A DNA stretch of 15,352 nt from an uncultured Anaerotruncus sp. (GCA_910586875.1 CAJUJI010000061.1:1-15352), one strand, 5' to 3'; shown: positions 1-7,580, counted from the stretch's first letter. Numbers and translations: made by a program. Notes: generated from the sequence alone by a model not told the origin.

Positions 1-36
1 ACGCCGGTAACGGGGGTTCGATTCCCCCACGGGTCA
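1..36 (+). tRNA. tRNA-Glu (TTC), 3' part only
   Basis: The window opens inside the anticodon loop, so only the 3' half is present. The T arm is complete: a five-G stem at 12-16, loop TTCGATT at 17-23 and five C at 24-28. The 3' acceptor strand ACGGGTC (29-35) and discriminator A36 follow, with no encoded CCA. The anticodon is not visible. Glu is assigned because GCCGGTAAC followed by this T arm and an ACGGGTCA end is the usual tail of Firmicutes tRNA-Glu(TTC). The identity is inferred; that it is a tRNA end is clear. Confidence 0.8.
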
Positions 37-49
37 TTTGGCGAAGCTG

Positions 50-66
50 CTCGGATGCAGTCCGAG
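50..66 (+). other. Hairpin between tRNA-Glu and 5S rRNA
   Basis: CTCGGA (50-55) and TCCGAG (61-66) form a perfect 6-bp stem with loop TGCAG. It has no T tract, so it is more likely a processing structure in the precursor RNA than a terminator. Confidence 0.45.
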
Positions 67-74
67 GAGGTTGT

Positions 75-195
<121 letters not shown>

Positions 196-197
196 TC

Positions 198-227
198 TCT
201 CCAGCATGGCGGCCGCTATGCTGGAGA
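198..227 (+). other. Perfect hairpin between 5S rRNA and tRNA-Asn
   Basis: TCTCCAGCAT (198-207) pairs exactly with ATGCTGGAGA (218-227) around a 10-nt GC-rich loop. Only a weak pyrimidine run follows (ATCTCCTTTCATTTT), so a processing stem is more likely than a full terminator, because further tRNA genes follow in the same direction. Confidence 0.6.
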
Positions 228-242
228 ATCTCCTTTCATTTT

Positions 243-318
243 GCCTTAATAGCTCAGTCGGTAGAGCATGCGGCTGTTAACCGCAGGGTCGTTGGTTCGA
301 GTCCAACTTGAGGCGCCA
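243..318 (+). tRNA. tRNA-Asn (GTT), CCA encoded
   Basis: The acceptor GCCTTAA (243-249) pairs with TTGAGGC (308-314) with one G-T pair. The D arm contains GCTCAGTCGGTAGAGC, and the anticodon loop CTGTTAA gives anticodon GTT. The T loop is TTCGAGT, and the discriminator G315 is followed by encoded CCA (316-318). It is the only tRNA here whose gene encodes the CCA end. Confidence 0.95.
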
Positions 319-320
319 AA

Positions 321-344
321 TCCCGTTGCCAGGCGGCAACGGGA
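321..344 (+). other. Perfect GC-rich hairpin between tRNA-Asn and the CAT tRNA
   Basis: TCCCGTTGCC (321-330) pairs exactly with GGCAACGGGA (335-344) around the tetraloop AGGC. No T tract follows, and the next tRNA starts 9 nt later. It is probably a precursor-RNA processing or folding element. Confidence 0.55.
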
Positions 345-353
345 TGCCCTTAA

Positions 354-427
354 GGGCCATTAGCTCAGTTGGTCAGAGCGACCGGCTCATAACCGGTTGG
401 TCCTGGGTTCGAGTCCCCGATGGCCCA
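354..427 (+). tRNA. tRNA-Met (CAT), elongator type; tRNA-Ile2 possible
   Basis: The acceptor GGGCCAT (354-360) pairs exactly with ATGGCCC (420-426), with discriminator A427 and no encoded CCA. The D arm is GCTCAGTTGGTCAGAGC, the anticodon stem ACCGG/CCGGT, and the loop CTCATAA gives anticodon CAT. The first acceptor pair G-C rules out the bacterial initiator. CAT could also be a tRNA-Ile whose wobble C is modified to lysidine. Elongator Met is favoured by overall resemblance to clostridial Met tRNAs, not by proof. Confidence 0.85.
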
Positions 428-453
428 CTCCATTTTTTTGTGTTTATAAAGAT

Positions 454-526
454 AGGGGTATAGCTCAGTTGGTAGAGCAGTGGTCTCCAAAACCACGTGC
501 CGAGGGTTCAAGTCCTTCTGCCCCTG
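454..526 (+). tRNA. tRNA-Trp (CCA)
   Basis: The acceptor AGGGGTA (454-460) pairs with TGCCCCT (519-525, one G-T pair), with discriminator G526. The D arm is GCTCAGTTGGTAGAGC, the anticodon stem GTGGT/ACCAC, and the loop CTCCAAA gives anticodon CCA. The T loop is TTCAAGT. No 3' CCA is encoded. A T7 tract without a hairpin (about 434-439) precedes it in the short gap. Confidence 0.95.
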
Positions 527-530
527 CTGC

Positions 531-568
531 ATCGGAGCAAGCTTTTTAGAAAGCTTGCTCCGATTTTT
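531..568 (+). terminator. Intrinsic terminator of the rRNA/tRNA operon
   Basis: A perfect 15-bp stem, 531-545 against 550-564 (core GGAGCAAGC/GCTTGCTCC), with a 4-nt loop is followed by a T tract at 564-568. It lies 4 nt after tRNA-Trp. Confidence 0.92.
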
Positions 569-583
569 GATTTATCATCCTTT

Positions 584-612
584 TCCCCCTCCTCGCGAGG
601 GGGATTTTTTTT
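584..612 (+). terminator. Second, tandem intrinsic terminator
   Basis: TCCCCCTC (584-591) pairs with GAGGGGGA (597-604) around loop CTCGC, followed directly by eight T (605-612). With the first terminator it forms a strong double stop after the stable-RNA operon. Confidence 0.88.
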
Positions 613-857
613 GGAAAAATTCGTTCAATCGTTTTATCAATCGCCCCGAAAACAAGCGGCATTTTCTCTAAAATCCGAGGATTTATGCACGGATTTGTCA
701 AAGGTGGATTTTATATTTCGGTAGAATCACTATAAAATTGGAAAATAGCAAATGAAAAATGATCGAAATAGACAGGAATTGTTAGAATAAAGCAGGATAT
801 AGAATGATTAACAATTTTACCAGTGAAAAAACGTTTTATTTTCAGAAAATCCCTTGT
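613..857 (+). other. AT-rich intergenic leader, no gene seen
   Basis: No credible coding region is present. There are several -10-like hexamers (TAGAAT at 722-727, TATAAA near 731) without a well-spaced -35. An inverted repeat has arms AATTGTTA (777-784) and TAACAATT (809-816) separated by 24 nt. Its position upstream of the operon promoter makes a regulatory role plausible but unproven. Confidence 0.5.
824..844 (+). promoter_or_regulatory. Candidate LacI-family operator dyad
   Basis: The stretch has outer arms TGAAAA and TTTTCA (824-829, 839-844) and contains the palindrome AAAACGTTTT (828-837) with a central CG. LacI/GalR-family operators typically have a central CG flanked by A- and T-rich half-sites. 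It ends 14 nt before the -35 hexamer of the promoter for the regulator gene. Assignment to that regulator is inference; the two symmetry centres do not coincide, so the match is imperfect. Confidence 0.35.
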
Positions 858-886
858 TTGAAAAAGCGGGGGGATTCCTTTAGAAT
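858..886 (+). promoter_or_regulatory. Sigma-A promoter of the LacI-amidase-ABC operon
   Basis: TTGAAA (858-863) and TAGAAT (881-886) are separated by exactly 17 bp, close to the sigma-A consensus. Transcription would start near 893, about 24 nt before the regulator start codon. No later gap in the operon is long enough for an obvious second promoter. Confidence 0.8.
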
Positions 887-916
887 ATGTTCAAATATTA
901 GTAAGGATTTTGTAGG

Positions 917-1966
917 ATGGAAAAAAAGAGAGTTACGTTACGCGATGTGGCCAAAAAAGCAAATGTATCGGTGGCGACCGTTTCCATCGTCATCAACGGG
1001 AACAACCAGATGCGCATTCGGGAGAAAACGCGCCAGCGGATTTTGGATGTGGCAAGGGAGCTGAATTATCAGCCGGATTTGAACGCGCAGATTTTAAAGG
1101 GCAAGACCTCCTCGATGATCGGGCTGCTGATTCCGGACATCACCAACCCGTTTTATCCCGAGGTGGTGCGCGGCGTGACCGACAAGGCCAACAGCCTGGG
1201 GTACAATGTGATCCTCTTTAACAGCGACAACAAGCTCGAGCAGGAGGCGTTTTTCATCGACACGCTCAAGTCGCTGAAGGTCGCGGGGGTGATTATCTGC
1301 GGCGTGGACGACGGCGGCGAGCAGGAGGCTGCGCTTTTGGCGACGCTGGATCGGGATGGGATTCCGGTGGTGGCGGTCGACCGCGGCGTTTTGAATGGGA
1401 AAATTCCCTCTGTGATGATCGAGAACCGAGAAGCCTGCTTTGAGGCGGTGGAATACCTGATCAAAGGCGGTCACAAGCGGATTGCATTTGTGGAAACAGG
1501 GCAGTCGGTCGGAATTATGGAGGACCGTTTCAGAGGCTACAAGGAGGCGTTGGAGGCATACGGTTTGGAGGTTTCAAAGGATTTATTCTATCATTTGAAG
1601 TCCACCAATCTGGAATATCTCCACCAGGCCAACGGATTGGTGAAAAAAATCCGGCGTGCCAAGCCAAAGATCACAGCAATTTTTGCGACCGCCGATGTGG
1701 TCGCAATCGAGATCATCCGCGCGGCCAAGCAGCTCAACATTCGGGTGCCGGAGGATTTGAGCGTAATCGGCTTTGATGATATCCAGCTCGCGGAGCTCAT
1801 CGACCCGCCGCTCACCACCGTCTGGCAGCCCAAATATGAGATGGGCCAGATTTCCATGATCGTGCTCAATTCGATGATAAAGGAGGAGTTGGTTGCCCAG
1901 AAAACCGTGATTCTCGCCCCCAAATTTATCCCCAGAAAATCCGCACAGAGCTTGAAAGAAGCGTAA
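917..1966 (+). CDS. LacI/GalR-family transcriptional regulator
   Basis: A 349-residue protein with the full family layout. An N-terminal helix-turn-helix (about residues 6-27, VTLRDVAKKANVSVATVS) is followed by the hinge near 50-63 and a periplasmic-binding-protein-like effector domain (about 67-335, beginning IGLLIPDITNPFY). The motif ISVIGFDD-like VIGFDDIQLAELIDPPLTTV near the C-terminus is typical. The start is ATG 917 with a TAAGGA Shine-Dalgarno site about 10 nt upstream. It is the first gene of the operon, its stop overlapping the next gene's Shine-Dalgarno site, so it most likely controls itself along with the downstream genes. The effector is unknown, presumably the imported compound or a breakdown product. 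Family assignment is secure; the ligand is not. Confidence 0.95.
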   Translation: MEKKRVTLRDVAKKANVSVATVSIVINGNNQMRIREKTRQRILDVARELNYQPDLNAQILKGKTSSMIGLLIPDITNPFYPEVVRGVTDKANSLGYNVILFNSDNKLEQEAFFIDTLKSLKVAGVIICGVDDGGEQEAALLATLDRDGIPVVAVDRGVLNGKIPSVMIENREACFEAVEYLIKGGHKRIAFVETGQSVGIMEDRFRGYKEALEAYGLEVSKDLFYHLKSTNLEYLHQANGLVKKIRRAKPKITAIFATADVVAIEIIRAAKQLNIRVPEDLSVIGFDDIQLAELIDPPLTTVWQPKYEMGQISMIVLNSMIKEELVAQKTVILAPKFIPRKSAQSLKEA

Positions 1967-1979
1967 AGGAGCTGTTAAC

Positions 1980-2957
1980 ATGTCGGAAAAAAATATTCCT
2001 GTCGTACCGATGCAGACGATGCAGTTTTCGTTTGATAAGCAGGTCGCGCCGGTTTTGACCATCCATTCAGGCGACGAGGTCATTTTTATGACCGAGGACG
2101 CCAACGTCAGCAAGATCACCCAGGAGAGCGATGTTTACGACGATTTCCAAAAGCTGCTCGAGGCGGGCGGCGGCTGCAACCCCATCTCCGGCCCTGTGTA
2201 TGTCGCAGAGGCGAAGAAGGGGGACTACCTTGCGGTGGAGATCCTCTCGGTCAAGGCCGGCGAGGAGCGCGGCGGCGGATACACTGCGCTGTATCCAGGT
2301 CTGGGCGCGCTTTCCAGTCCGTTTTCCATCCAGGATGACCTGGAGCCCCGCACGAAAATCTGCGAGATGCAGGGGGACGAGGGTATTTTTAAGCTGCACA
2401 ACCAGGACAAGGTGATCCGCTTTTCGTTAAATCGTTTTATCGGGACCATCGGTGTTGCGCCAAAGGAGGACCGGCGCTCGGCCTTCCAGCATGGCAAGGA
2501 CTACTGCGGAAATGTCGATTGTCCAGACATCCGGCAAGGGGTCACGGTCGTGCTGCCCTGCAATGTGGACGGGGGGCTGCTGTCGATCGGGGATGTGCAC
2601 GGCGCGCAGGGCGACGGGGAGATCACCGGCTGTGCGCTGGAATGCCGCGGTGAGGTGCGCGTGAGGGTGTCGGTTCTTTCGGCGCAGCAGGCGCAGTACG
2701 CCGATTGGCCGCAGGTGAACTGCGAGCAGTTCATCGGCTCGATCATCTGCGGCGGCGCGCTCAACCTCAGCGACCAGATCCGCGCGGGCTATGTGGATCT
2801 GGTCAAGCGGATGGAGCGCTACTATGGCTTTGATAAGCTGGATGCCTACCAGCTGCTCAACCTGGTCGGAAAGGTGCGCATCGGCCAGGTTTGCGAGAGC
2901 GAGTACTCCTGTGTGGTCAAGATCGACAGGAGTTACCTGGTGCCCAGCGAGCGATAA
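1980..2957 (+). CDS. Acetamidase/formamidase (FmdA/AmdA) family hydrolase
   Basis: A 325-residue protein of the family that hydrolyses small aliphatic amides to ammonia and the acid. Visible family signatures are NPISGPVYVAEAKKGDYLAV (residues 67-86), the glycine-rich CGNVDCPDIRQG segment (176-187), and LSIGDVHGAQGDGE (201-214), the conserved GDxHxxQGDGE block that holds active-site residues in the family. There is no signal peptide, so it should be cytoplasmic. The Shine-Dalgarno site AAGGAG (1966-1971) overlaps the regulator stop codon. Placement between a LacI regulator and an ABC importer suggests it acts on the imported compound or an intermediate. Family members differ widely in substrate, so formamidase activity should not be assumed. 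Its active-site block is intact, and length is normal for the short family form. Confidence 0.9.
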   Translation: MSEKNIPVVPMQTMQFSFDKQVAPVLTIHSGDEVIFMTEDANVSKITQESDVYDDFQKLLEAGGGCNPISGPVYVAEAKKGDYLAVEILSVKAGEERGGGYTALYPGLGALSSPFSIQDDLEPRTKICEMQGDEGIFKLHNQDKVIRFSLNRFIGTIGVAPKEDRRSAFQHGKDYCGNVDCPDIRQGVTVVLPCNVDGGLLSIGDVHGAQGDGEITGCALECRGEVRVRVSVLSAQQAQYADWPQVNCEQFIGSIICGGALNLSDQIRAGYVDLVKRMERYYGFDKLDAYQLLNLVGKVRIGQVCESEYSCVVKIDRSYLVPSER

Positions 2958-2976
2958 ACAGGAAAGAGGGGTTGTT

Positions 2977-3498
2977 ATGCAGGTTTATCAGATTGCGCTC
3001 AAGCCGTTGACCCAGGAGAATTTTGCACCGTATGGGCAGCTGTTTGAAATCCAGACGGGTGATGGGGCCAGCTGCATCACCGAGCGGTTTAACTTCTGGC
3101 CAAAGCTGGCCACCTTCCAGTGTGCGCGCGGCGAGGTCCAAATTGGCATCTCCACCTTTTTAAAGCGGCCGCTGCGCCTGGCGACGATGGAGCGGCACCT
3201 GTGCAGCGAGGAAATTATGATCCCGTTGACCGGCGGCGTCATCATCCCGTTTGCACGCCAGCAGGGAACCGATCCGGCGGAGCTGCCGCAGGCGTGCCGC
3301 GCAGAGGCGTTCCTGATCCCGCCTGCCAAGGGCATTGTGGTGCACAAAAACGTCTGGCACTGGACGCCGATGCCGCTGGAGGACCAAACCTCGATCATCT
3401 GCATGTTCGAGACCGGCACCGAGCAGACGGATGTGCTCATCCGAGAGTTTCCGCAGGACGATCTGGTAGAAATTCAGCTGGAACAGGACAGGAGGTAA
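2977..3498 (+). CDS. Ureidoglycolate lyase (AllA)-like protein, cupin fold
   Basis: A 173-residue protein resembling AllA, which cleaves ureidoglycolate to glyoxylate and urea in allantoin breakdown. Visible features are the N-terminal KPLTQENFAPYG (residues 9-20), LATMERH (68-74), EEIMIPL (78-84), the histidine-containing VVHKNVWHW (121-129), and a C-terminal TDVLIREFP (151-159) that aligns with the family tail. The ATG at 2977 is chosen because GGAAAGAGGGG lies just before it and upstream in-frame codons overlap the amidase gene. It starts 19 nt after the amidase and ends 4 nt before the VOC gene. Similarity to AllA is moderate, and no other allantoin genes (allantoinase, allantoate amidohydrolase) are in the window, so the substrate may be a different alpha-hydroxy or ureide-like compound. 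Confidence 0.75.
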   Translation: MQVYQIALKPLTQENFAPYGQLFEIQTGDGASCITERFNFWPKLATFQCARGEVQIGISTFLKRPLRLATMERHLCSEEIMIPLTGGVIIPFARQQGTDPAELPQACRAEAFLIPPAKGIVVHKNVWHWTPMPLEDQTSIICMFETGTEQTDVLIREFPQDDLVEIQLEQDRR

Positions 3499-3502
3499 GA
3501 AT

Positions 3503-3976
3503 ATGGCAACATGGAGCATTCACCACACATCGCTGGCCATCTCGAACGGGGAGGCCTCGCTGCGGTTCTATCGGGATGGCCTGGGACTGCGGGTTGTGAA
3601 CGACGTGGAGGAAAAGGGGGAGCGGCTTTCCCGACAGGTGCAGCTGGAGGACGCCTGCAACCGGCTCATCTGGCTGGCGACCACCGAGGGGGAAACGCTG
3701 GTGGAGCTGCTGGAATATAAAAACCCGCGTGGCAAGGCGTTCACCCTGAACTGCGCGGACATCGGCGCACCGCACATCTCCTTTCTGGTGGACGATATCG
3801 GGGAGACCTATCAGCGGCTGGTACAGATGGGATACCGCCCGACCACCGAGCCGCTGCCGGTGGACGAAACCACCCAGCCAGGCGCAAGGACCGTCTATTT
3901 TTACGATCCGGACGGCATCGTCGTCGAGCTGTTCCAGATTGCAGACGCCCGCCGTGCGCAGAAGATTTTTTACTGA
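3503..3976 (+). CDS. VOC-superfamily (glyoxalase/dioxygenase-fold) protein
   Basis: A 157-residue protein with two beta-alpha-beta-beta-beta modules (about residues 4-72 and 88-147). The four positions that bind metal in this superfamily are occupied: His8 in IHHTSLAI, Glu68 in LVELLEY, His91 in APHISFLVDD, and Glu142 in DPDGIVVELF. A metal-dependent lyase, isomerase/epimerase or dioxygenase is therefore plausible. Family membership does not tell which, and this fold also includes glyoxalase I and methylmalonyl-CoA epimerase. The start ATG 3503 has AGGAGG (3490-3495), which overlaps the end of the preceding gene, so translation is probably coupled. Cytoplasmic, with no signal peptide. Confidence 0.85.
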   Translation: MATWSIHHTSLAISNGEASLRFYRDGLGLRVVNDVEEKGERLSRQVQLEDACNRLIWLATTEGETLVELLEYKNPRGKAFTLNCADIGAPHISFLVDDIGETYQRLVQMGYRPTTEPLPVDETTQPGARTVYFYDPDGIVVELFQIADARRAQKIFY

Positions 3977-4014
3977 GACCGGCGCGGTTTGCAGCGAAAG
4001 GTGTGAGGATAGCG

Positions 4015-5526
4015 ATGGTTAAGCAGGCTGCATATTACCTTGACATGCAAAATATTGTAAAGAGCTTTCCAGGAGTGCAGGTGCTGGGGGGTGTCTCCTT
4101 TCAGGTGGCCAGAGGGGAAATTCACGCGCTGCTGGGCGGAAACGGCGCGGGCAAATCGACCTTTATGAACATCCTGGGCGGGCTGCTGCAAAAGGACGGC
4201 GGTCAGATTTTCATTGACGGAAAACCGGTGGAGATCCGCACCCCCAGCGATGCAAAGGCGTTGGGCATCTCGTTTATCCACCAGGAGCTCAAGCTGTTTT
4301 CCTACCTGAGCATTGCGGAGAACATCTGTATTTCCAACCTGCCCACCCGCGGCCCGCTCCGGTTTGTGGACGAGCGCGCGAAGAATGCGTTTGCAGCGCA
4401 GATGCTCAGCAAGGTCGGCCTGTCGCTGGACCCGCAGACCCAGCTGGGCAAGCTGAGCATCGCACAGCAGCAGCTGGTGGAGATTGCCAAGGCGATCTCC
4501 ACTAGAACGGAAATTCTCATTCTGGACGAGCCGACCTCCTCGCTGACCGGCCAGGAGATCCAAAGGCTGTTTGAGGTGATGCAGAATTTAAAGCAGCAGG
4601 GGGTCTGCATCATCTTCATCTCCCACAAGCTGGAGGAGATTTTTGCAAGCTGTGATCGGGTGACCATCCTGCGGGACGGCCAGAACGTGTGCAGCAGACC
4701 AATCGGGCAGATCACCGAGCAGGAGATCGTGCAGCAGATGATCGGCAAGCAGATCGACCGGTATTTTCCAAAAAAGCAGCCGCCCGAAGCCCTTGAGCCG
4801 GTGCTCACCGTGCGGGGGCTTTCCAACCGCAAAATTCACCAGGTCAGCTTTCAAATTCACGCAGGGGAGATTTTGGGGCTGTTCGGGCTGGTGGGGGCCG
4901 GACGCAGCGAGCTTGCACGGGCGCTGTTCGGGCTGGACCCCATCTGTCAGGGTGAGCTTTTGCTCGGCGGCAGGCAGCTTTCGATTCAAAGCTGCAAGCA
5001 GGCCATCGACAGCGGCATCGCCTTTCTGACCGAGAACCGCCGCACCGAGGGCTTCATCCCGGAAATGGGCATCCGGCAAAACCTCTCGCTGACCATCCTG
5101 GACAAGCTCTCCCGTTGGGGGGTGCTCAACCGCAAAAAGGATCGGGAATCGGCGCAGCGCGCGTTCGAGCATTTTCAGATTGTCGCCGCAGGCCCGGAGC
5201 AGATTGTGAAGAAGCTCTCGGGCGGCAACCAGCAGAAGGTGGTGCTCGCCAAATGGATGGCCACCGACGTGCGGGTGCTGATTCTGGACGAGCCGACCCG
5301 CGGGGTGGATGTGGGCGCAAAGGCGGAAATTTACGACCTGATTGCGCGCATGGCCAGAGAGCAACGGATTGCAATTCTGGTGATCTCCTCCGAGGCGCCG
5401 GAAATTTTGGGGATCGCACACCGCATTTTGGTGATGCACGGCGGGCGGATCTCCGGAGAGTTTACCGCGCAGCAGGCTACCCAGGAAAAGCTGCTGGCCT
5501 GCGCGATGAAGGGGGCGCAAGCATGA
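4015..5526 (+). CDS. Sugar-type (RbsA-like, CUT2) ABC importer ATPase, fused double domain
   Basis: A 503-residue ATPase with two tandem nucleotide-binding domains, as in RbsA/MglA/LsrA. Domain 1 has Walker A GGNGAGKST (41-49), Q-loop Gln90, signature LSIAQQQ (147-153) and Walker B ILILDEPTSS (167-176). Domain 2 has the degenerate Walker A GLVGAGRSE (291-299) normal for this family, signature LSGGNQQ (401-407) and Walker B VLILDEPTRG (421-430). ATG 4015 is preferred because TGAGGA lies 5 nt upstream; a GTG at 4003 in frame is an alternative that would add four residues. The gene follows the VOC gene by 38 nt and its stop overlaps the first permease (ATGA). It energises uptake through the two permeases encoded downstream. 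Confidence 0.95.
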   Translation: MVKQAAYYLDMQNIVKSFPGVQVLGGVSFQVARGEIHALLGGNGAGKSTFMNILGGLLQKDGGQIFIDGKPVEIRTPSDAKALGISFIHQELKLFSYLSIAENICISNLPTRGPLRFVDERAKNAFAAQMLSKVGLSLDPQTQLGKLSIAQQQLVEIAKAISTRTEILILDEPTSSLTGQEIQRLFEVMQNLKQQGVCIIFISHKLEEIFASCDRVTILRDGQNVCSRPIGQITEQEIVQQMIGKQIDRYFPKKQPPEALEPVLTVRGLSNRKIHQVSFQIHAGEILGLFGLVGAGRSELARALFGLDPICQGELLLGGRQLSIQSCKQAIDSGIAFLTENRRTEGFIPEMGIRQNLSLTILDKLSRWGVLNRKKDRESAQRAFEHFQIVAAGPEQIVKKLSGGNQQKVVLAKWMATDVRVLILDEPTRGVDVGAKAEIYDLIARMAREQRIAILVISSEAPEILGIAHRILVMHGGRISGEFTAQQATQEKLLACAMKGAQA

Positions 5527-6497
5527 GGCAGCTTTTGCTCCGGTATGGGATCTATCTGCTGCTGGCGCCAGTGGTGGCGTTGCTCATCCTATTCCAGCCG
5601 GTGTTTTTTTCCCCAGGAAATTTGATCACCCTGATCACCCAATCCTCGATTATCGGCATCGTCTCCACCGGCATGACCTTTATCATCCTGACCGGTGGCA
5701 TCGACCTTTCGGTCGGCTCGATTCTCTACATCAGCGGGGTGGCCGCAGTGCTGACCATGCGCGCGAGCGGGATGGTCTGGCTGGCGGTGGTGGCCGCGCT
5801 GCTCGCAGGGGGCGTCTGCGGCACCATCAACGGCTTTTCGGTCGCAAAGCTCGGGCTGCCGCCGATGATTGCGACGCTCGCGACCACCAGCATCGCCAGG
5901 GGGCTGGGACACATCATCGTAAACGGCAGGGCGATTTTGAACATGCCCGAGCGGTACACCCAAATTGGACAGGGGAAGCTGCTCGCGTGGGTCCCCATTC
6001 CAGTGCTGCTGTATGCGGTGGTGTTCGTCCTCGCCTGGTTCGTGCTGAATAGGAAGCCGTTTGGCCATTTCATCTATGCGATTGGCAACAATCGGGACGC
6101 CGCCGACGCTTCCGGCATCCAAACGCCGCGGGTGCTGTTCTGCATCTATCTGGCGACCGGCCTGCTGTGCGGCATCGGCGGGGTGGTGCTGACCTCCCGT
6201 CTGGGCGGCTCCCAGGTGGATTTGGGGCAGGGGCTGGATTTCTCCTGCATCACCGCGGTCGCGCTGGGCGGGACCAGCCTTTATGGAGGAAAGGGGCGGC
6301 TCGGCGGGACGCTGGCCGGCGTGTTCATCGTGGGCGCGATTGAGAATCTGCTGCGTCTGCTGAACGTTTCGGTTTATTTTTACGACATTGTATGGGGCAT
6401 CGTGATTTTCCTGGCGGTACTGATCGACCAATCCGGCAAAAAACAGGCGGAGTCCCTGGAAGCCTTGACTGAAATTGAGAGAGGAGCAACAACATGA
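5523..6497 (+). CDS. Sugar-type ABC importer permease 1 (RbsC/LsrC-like)
   Basis: A 324-residue, highly hydrophobic protein of the branched CUT2 permease family (BPD_transp_2). Hallmarks are TGGIDLSVGSILYIS in the second membrane region, GNNRDAADASGI in the cytoplasmic loop that contacts the ATPase, and ALGGTSLYGGKGRLGGT near the C-terminus. The start ATG 5523 overlaps the ATPase stop (ATGA) and has AAGGGGG 7 nt upstream. Longer in-frame upstream codons lie inside the ATPase gene in another frame and are rejected. Its stop again overlaps the next start (ATGA at 6494). It probably pairs with the second permease at 7581 to form a heterodimeric channel. Confidence 0.93.
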   Translation: MRQLLLRYGIYLLLAPVVALLILFQPVFFSPGNLITLITQSSIIGIVSTGMTFIILTGGIDLSVGSILYISGVAAVLTMRASGMVWLAVVAALLAGGVCGTINGFSVAKLGLPPMIATLATTSIARGLGHIIVNGRAILNMPERYTQIGQGKLLAWVPIPVLLYAVVFVLAWFVLNRKPFGHFIYAIGNNRDAADASGIQTPRVLFCIYLATGLLCGIGGVVLTSRLGGSQVDLGQGLDFSCITAVALGGTSLYGGKGRLGGTLAGVFIVGAIENLLRLLNVSVYFYDIVWGIVIFLAVLIDQSGKKQAESLEALTEIERGATT

Positions 6498-7555
6498 AAA
6501 ACAAAAAGATCGCAGCATTGTTTGTGTCCGGTATGATGATGGCGGCTGCATTGGCGGGCTGCGCAGGCAGCAGCGCATCCAGCACGTCCAGTACAGCGGC
6601 GCCTGCCGGCAGCGCACCCGCCTCCACAAGCGCGCCGTCCGAGCAGCCCGCGCCGCAGGACAAACCCATCAAAATCGGGGTTGCGATGGCGTCGGTGCAG
6701 TCCACCGCGTTTCAGGCGATGGCCGACGCGCTAGAGGCGAAGGCCACCGAGCTGGGCGCAGAAGCGGTCGTGCTGTCGGCCGAGCACAGCCTGGAGCGGC
6801 AGATCGACCAGGTGCAGGACATGATCACCCAGAAATGTGATGCAATTATCATCAACTCGGTCGATGCGGAGGGCATCGTACCGGTGGTGGAGGAGGCAAA
6901 CCGCCAGGGGATCAAAATTCTCGCGATCGACCGGAAGATCGCCGGCGGCACCGTCGACTATGCGATCGAGACCGACAACCTGGAGGCGGGGCGCTCGGCG
7001 GCAAAATTCTTTGGGGAGCAGGCGAACGGGGAGCAGCTGGAGGTGCTGCTGTTGATCTCCGACCCGACCGCGACCGCGCTGCGCGAGCGTCAGGACGGCT
7101 TTAAGCAGGGCTTGCAGGACTATCCGAACCTGAAGCTGGTGGCGGAGCCGTCGATTGGCACCTCCACCGAGAAAGCCTACAACGCGACCATCGATGCGTT
7201 TAAGGCCAACCCGAACATTAAGGTGATCTTTACCTCGGGGGATATCTGGGTGGCACCGATCCAGTCGGCGCTCAAGGAGCTGGGCAAGCTGGCCGGTCCC
7301 GAAGACGCGGCACATGTGATGATCGGCTCGGTGGACGGCGAAAAGGCTTGCCTGGACGCGATTCGGGAGGGCACGCAGGATGTCGTGATCGCGCAGCTGT
7401 TCACCGACATCGCAAACAAGTGCATGGAGACCGCGGTAGGCTTTGCAAAGGGCCAAACGCCGCAGACCACCCAGGAGCTTTATCCGGTCATCGTGGTAAG
7501 CCGTGAAAATATCGATACGCTCGGTCCGGATAAGCTCTGGGGGCTTGCCGGCTGA
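6494..7555 (+). CDS. Sugar-type ABC importer substrate-binding lipoprotein (RbsB-like)
   Basis: A 353-residue lipoprotein. It has a charged MKNKK start, a hydrophobic stretch and the lipobox LAGC with the lipidated cysteine at residue 23. A Ser/Ala/Pro linker (about 24-55) then leads to a type-I periplasmic-binding-protein fold (Peripla_BP_4), starting KPIKIGVAMAS and including AIIINSVDAEGIVPVVEEAN and AIDRKI, the ribose-binding-protein pattern. It should sit on the outer face of the membrane and deliver ligand to the permeases. The start ATG overlaps the preceding stop, with GAGGAG (6481-6486) as ribosome site. The family binds pentoses, hexoses, AI-2, polyols and other small cyclic compounds, so the ligand cannot be read from the sequence. 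Confidence 0.95.
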   Translation: MKNKKIAALFVSGMMMAAALAGCAGSSASSTSSTAAPAGSAPASTSAPSEQPAPQDKPIKIGVAMASVQSTAFQAMADALEAKATELGAEAVVLSAEHSLERQIDQVQDMITQKCDAIIINSVDAEGIVPVVEEANRQGIKILAIDRKIAGGTVDYAIETDNLEAGRSAAKFFGEQANGEQLEVLLLISDPTATALRERQDGFKQGLQDYPNLKLVAEPSIGTSTEKAYNATIDAFKANPNIKVIFTSGDIWVAPIQSALKELGKLAGPEDAAHVMIGSVDGEKACLDAIREGTQDVVIAQLFTDIANKCMETAVGFAKGQTPQTTQELYPVIVVSRENIDTLGPDKLWGLAG

Positions 7556-7580
7556 GGCAGAACCGCCAGGAGGGGCGCTT

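Noticed and set aside
695..727. A TTGTCA/TAGAAT pair as an extra promoter upstream of the regulator
   Set aside because: The spacing is 21 bp, too long for sigma-A, and the pair at 858-886 is much better.
804..1064. An 86-codon plus-strand frame overlapping the start of the LacI regulator
   Set aside because: It has no ribosome site, mostly overlaps the well-supported regulator in another frame, and shows no family resemblance.
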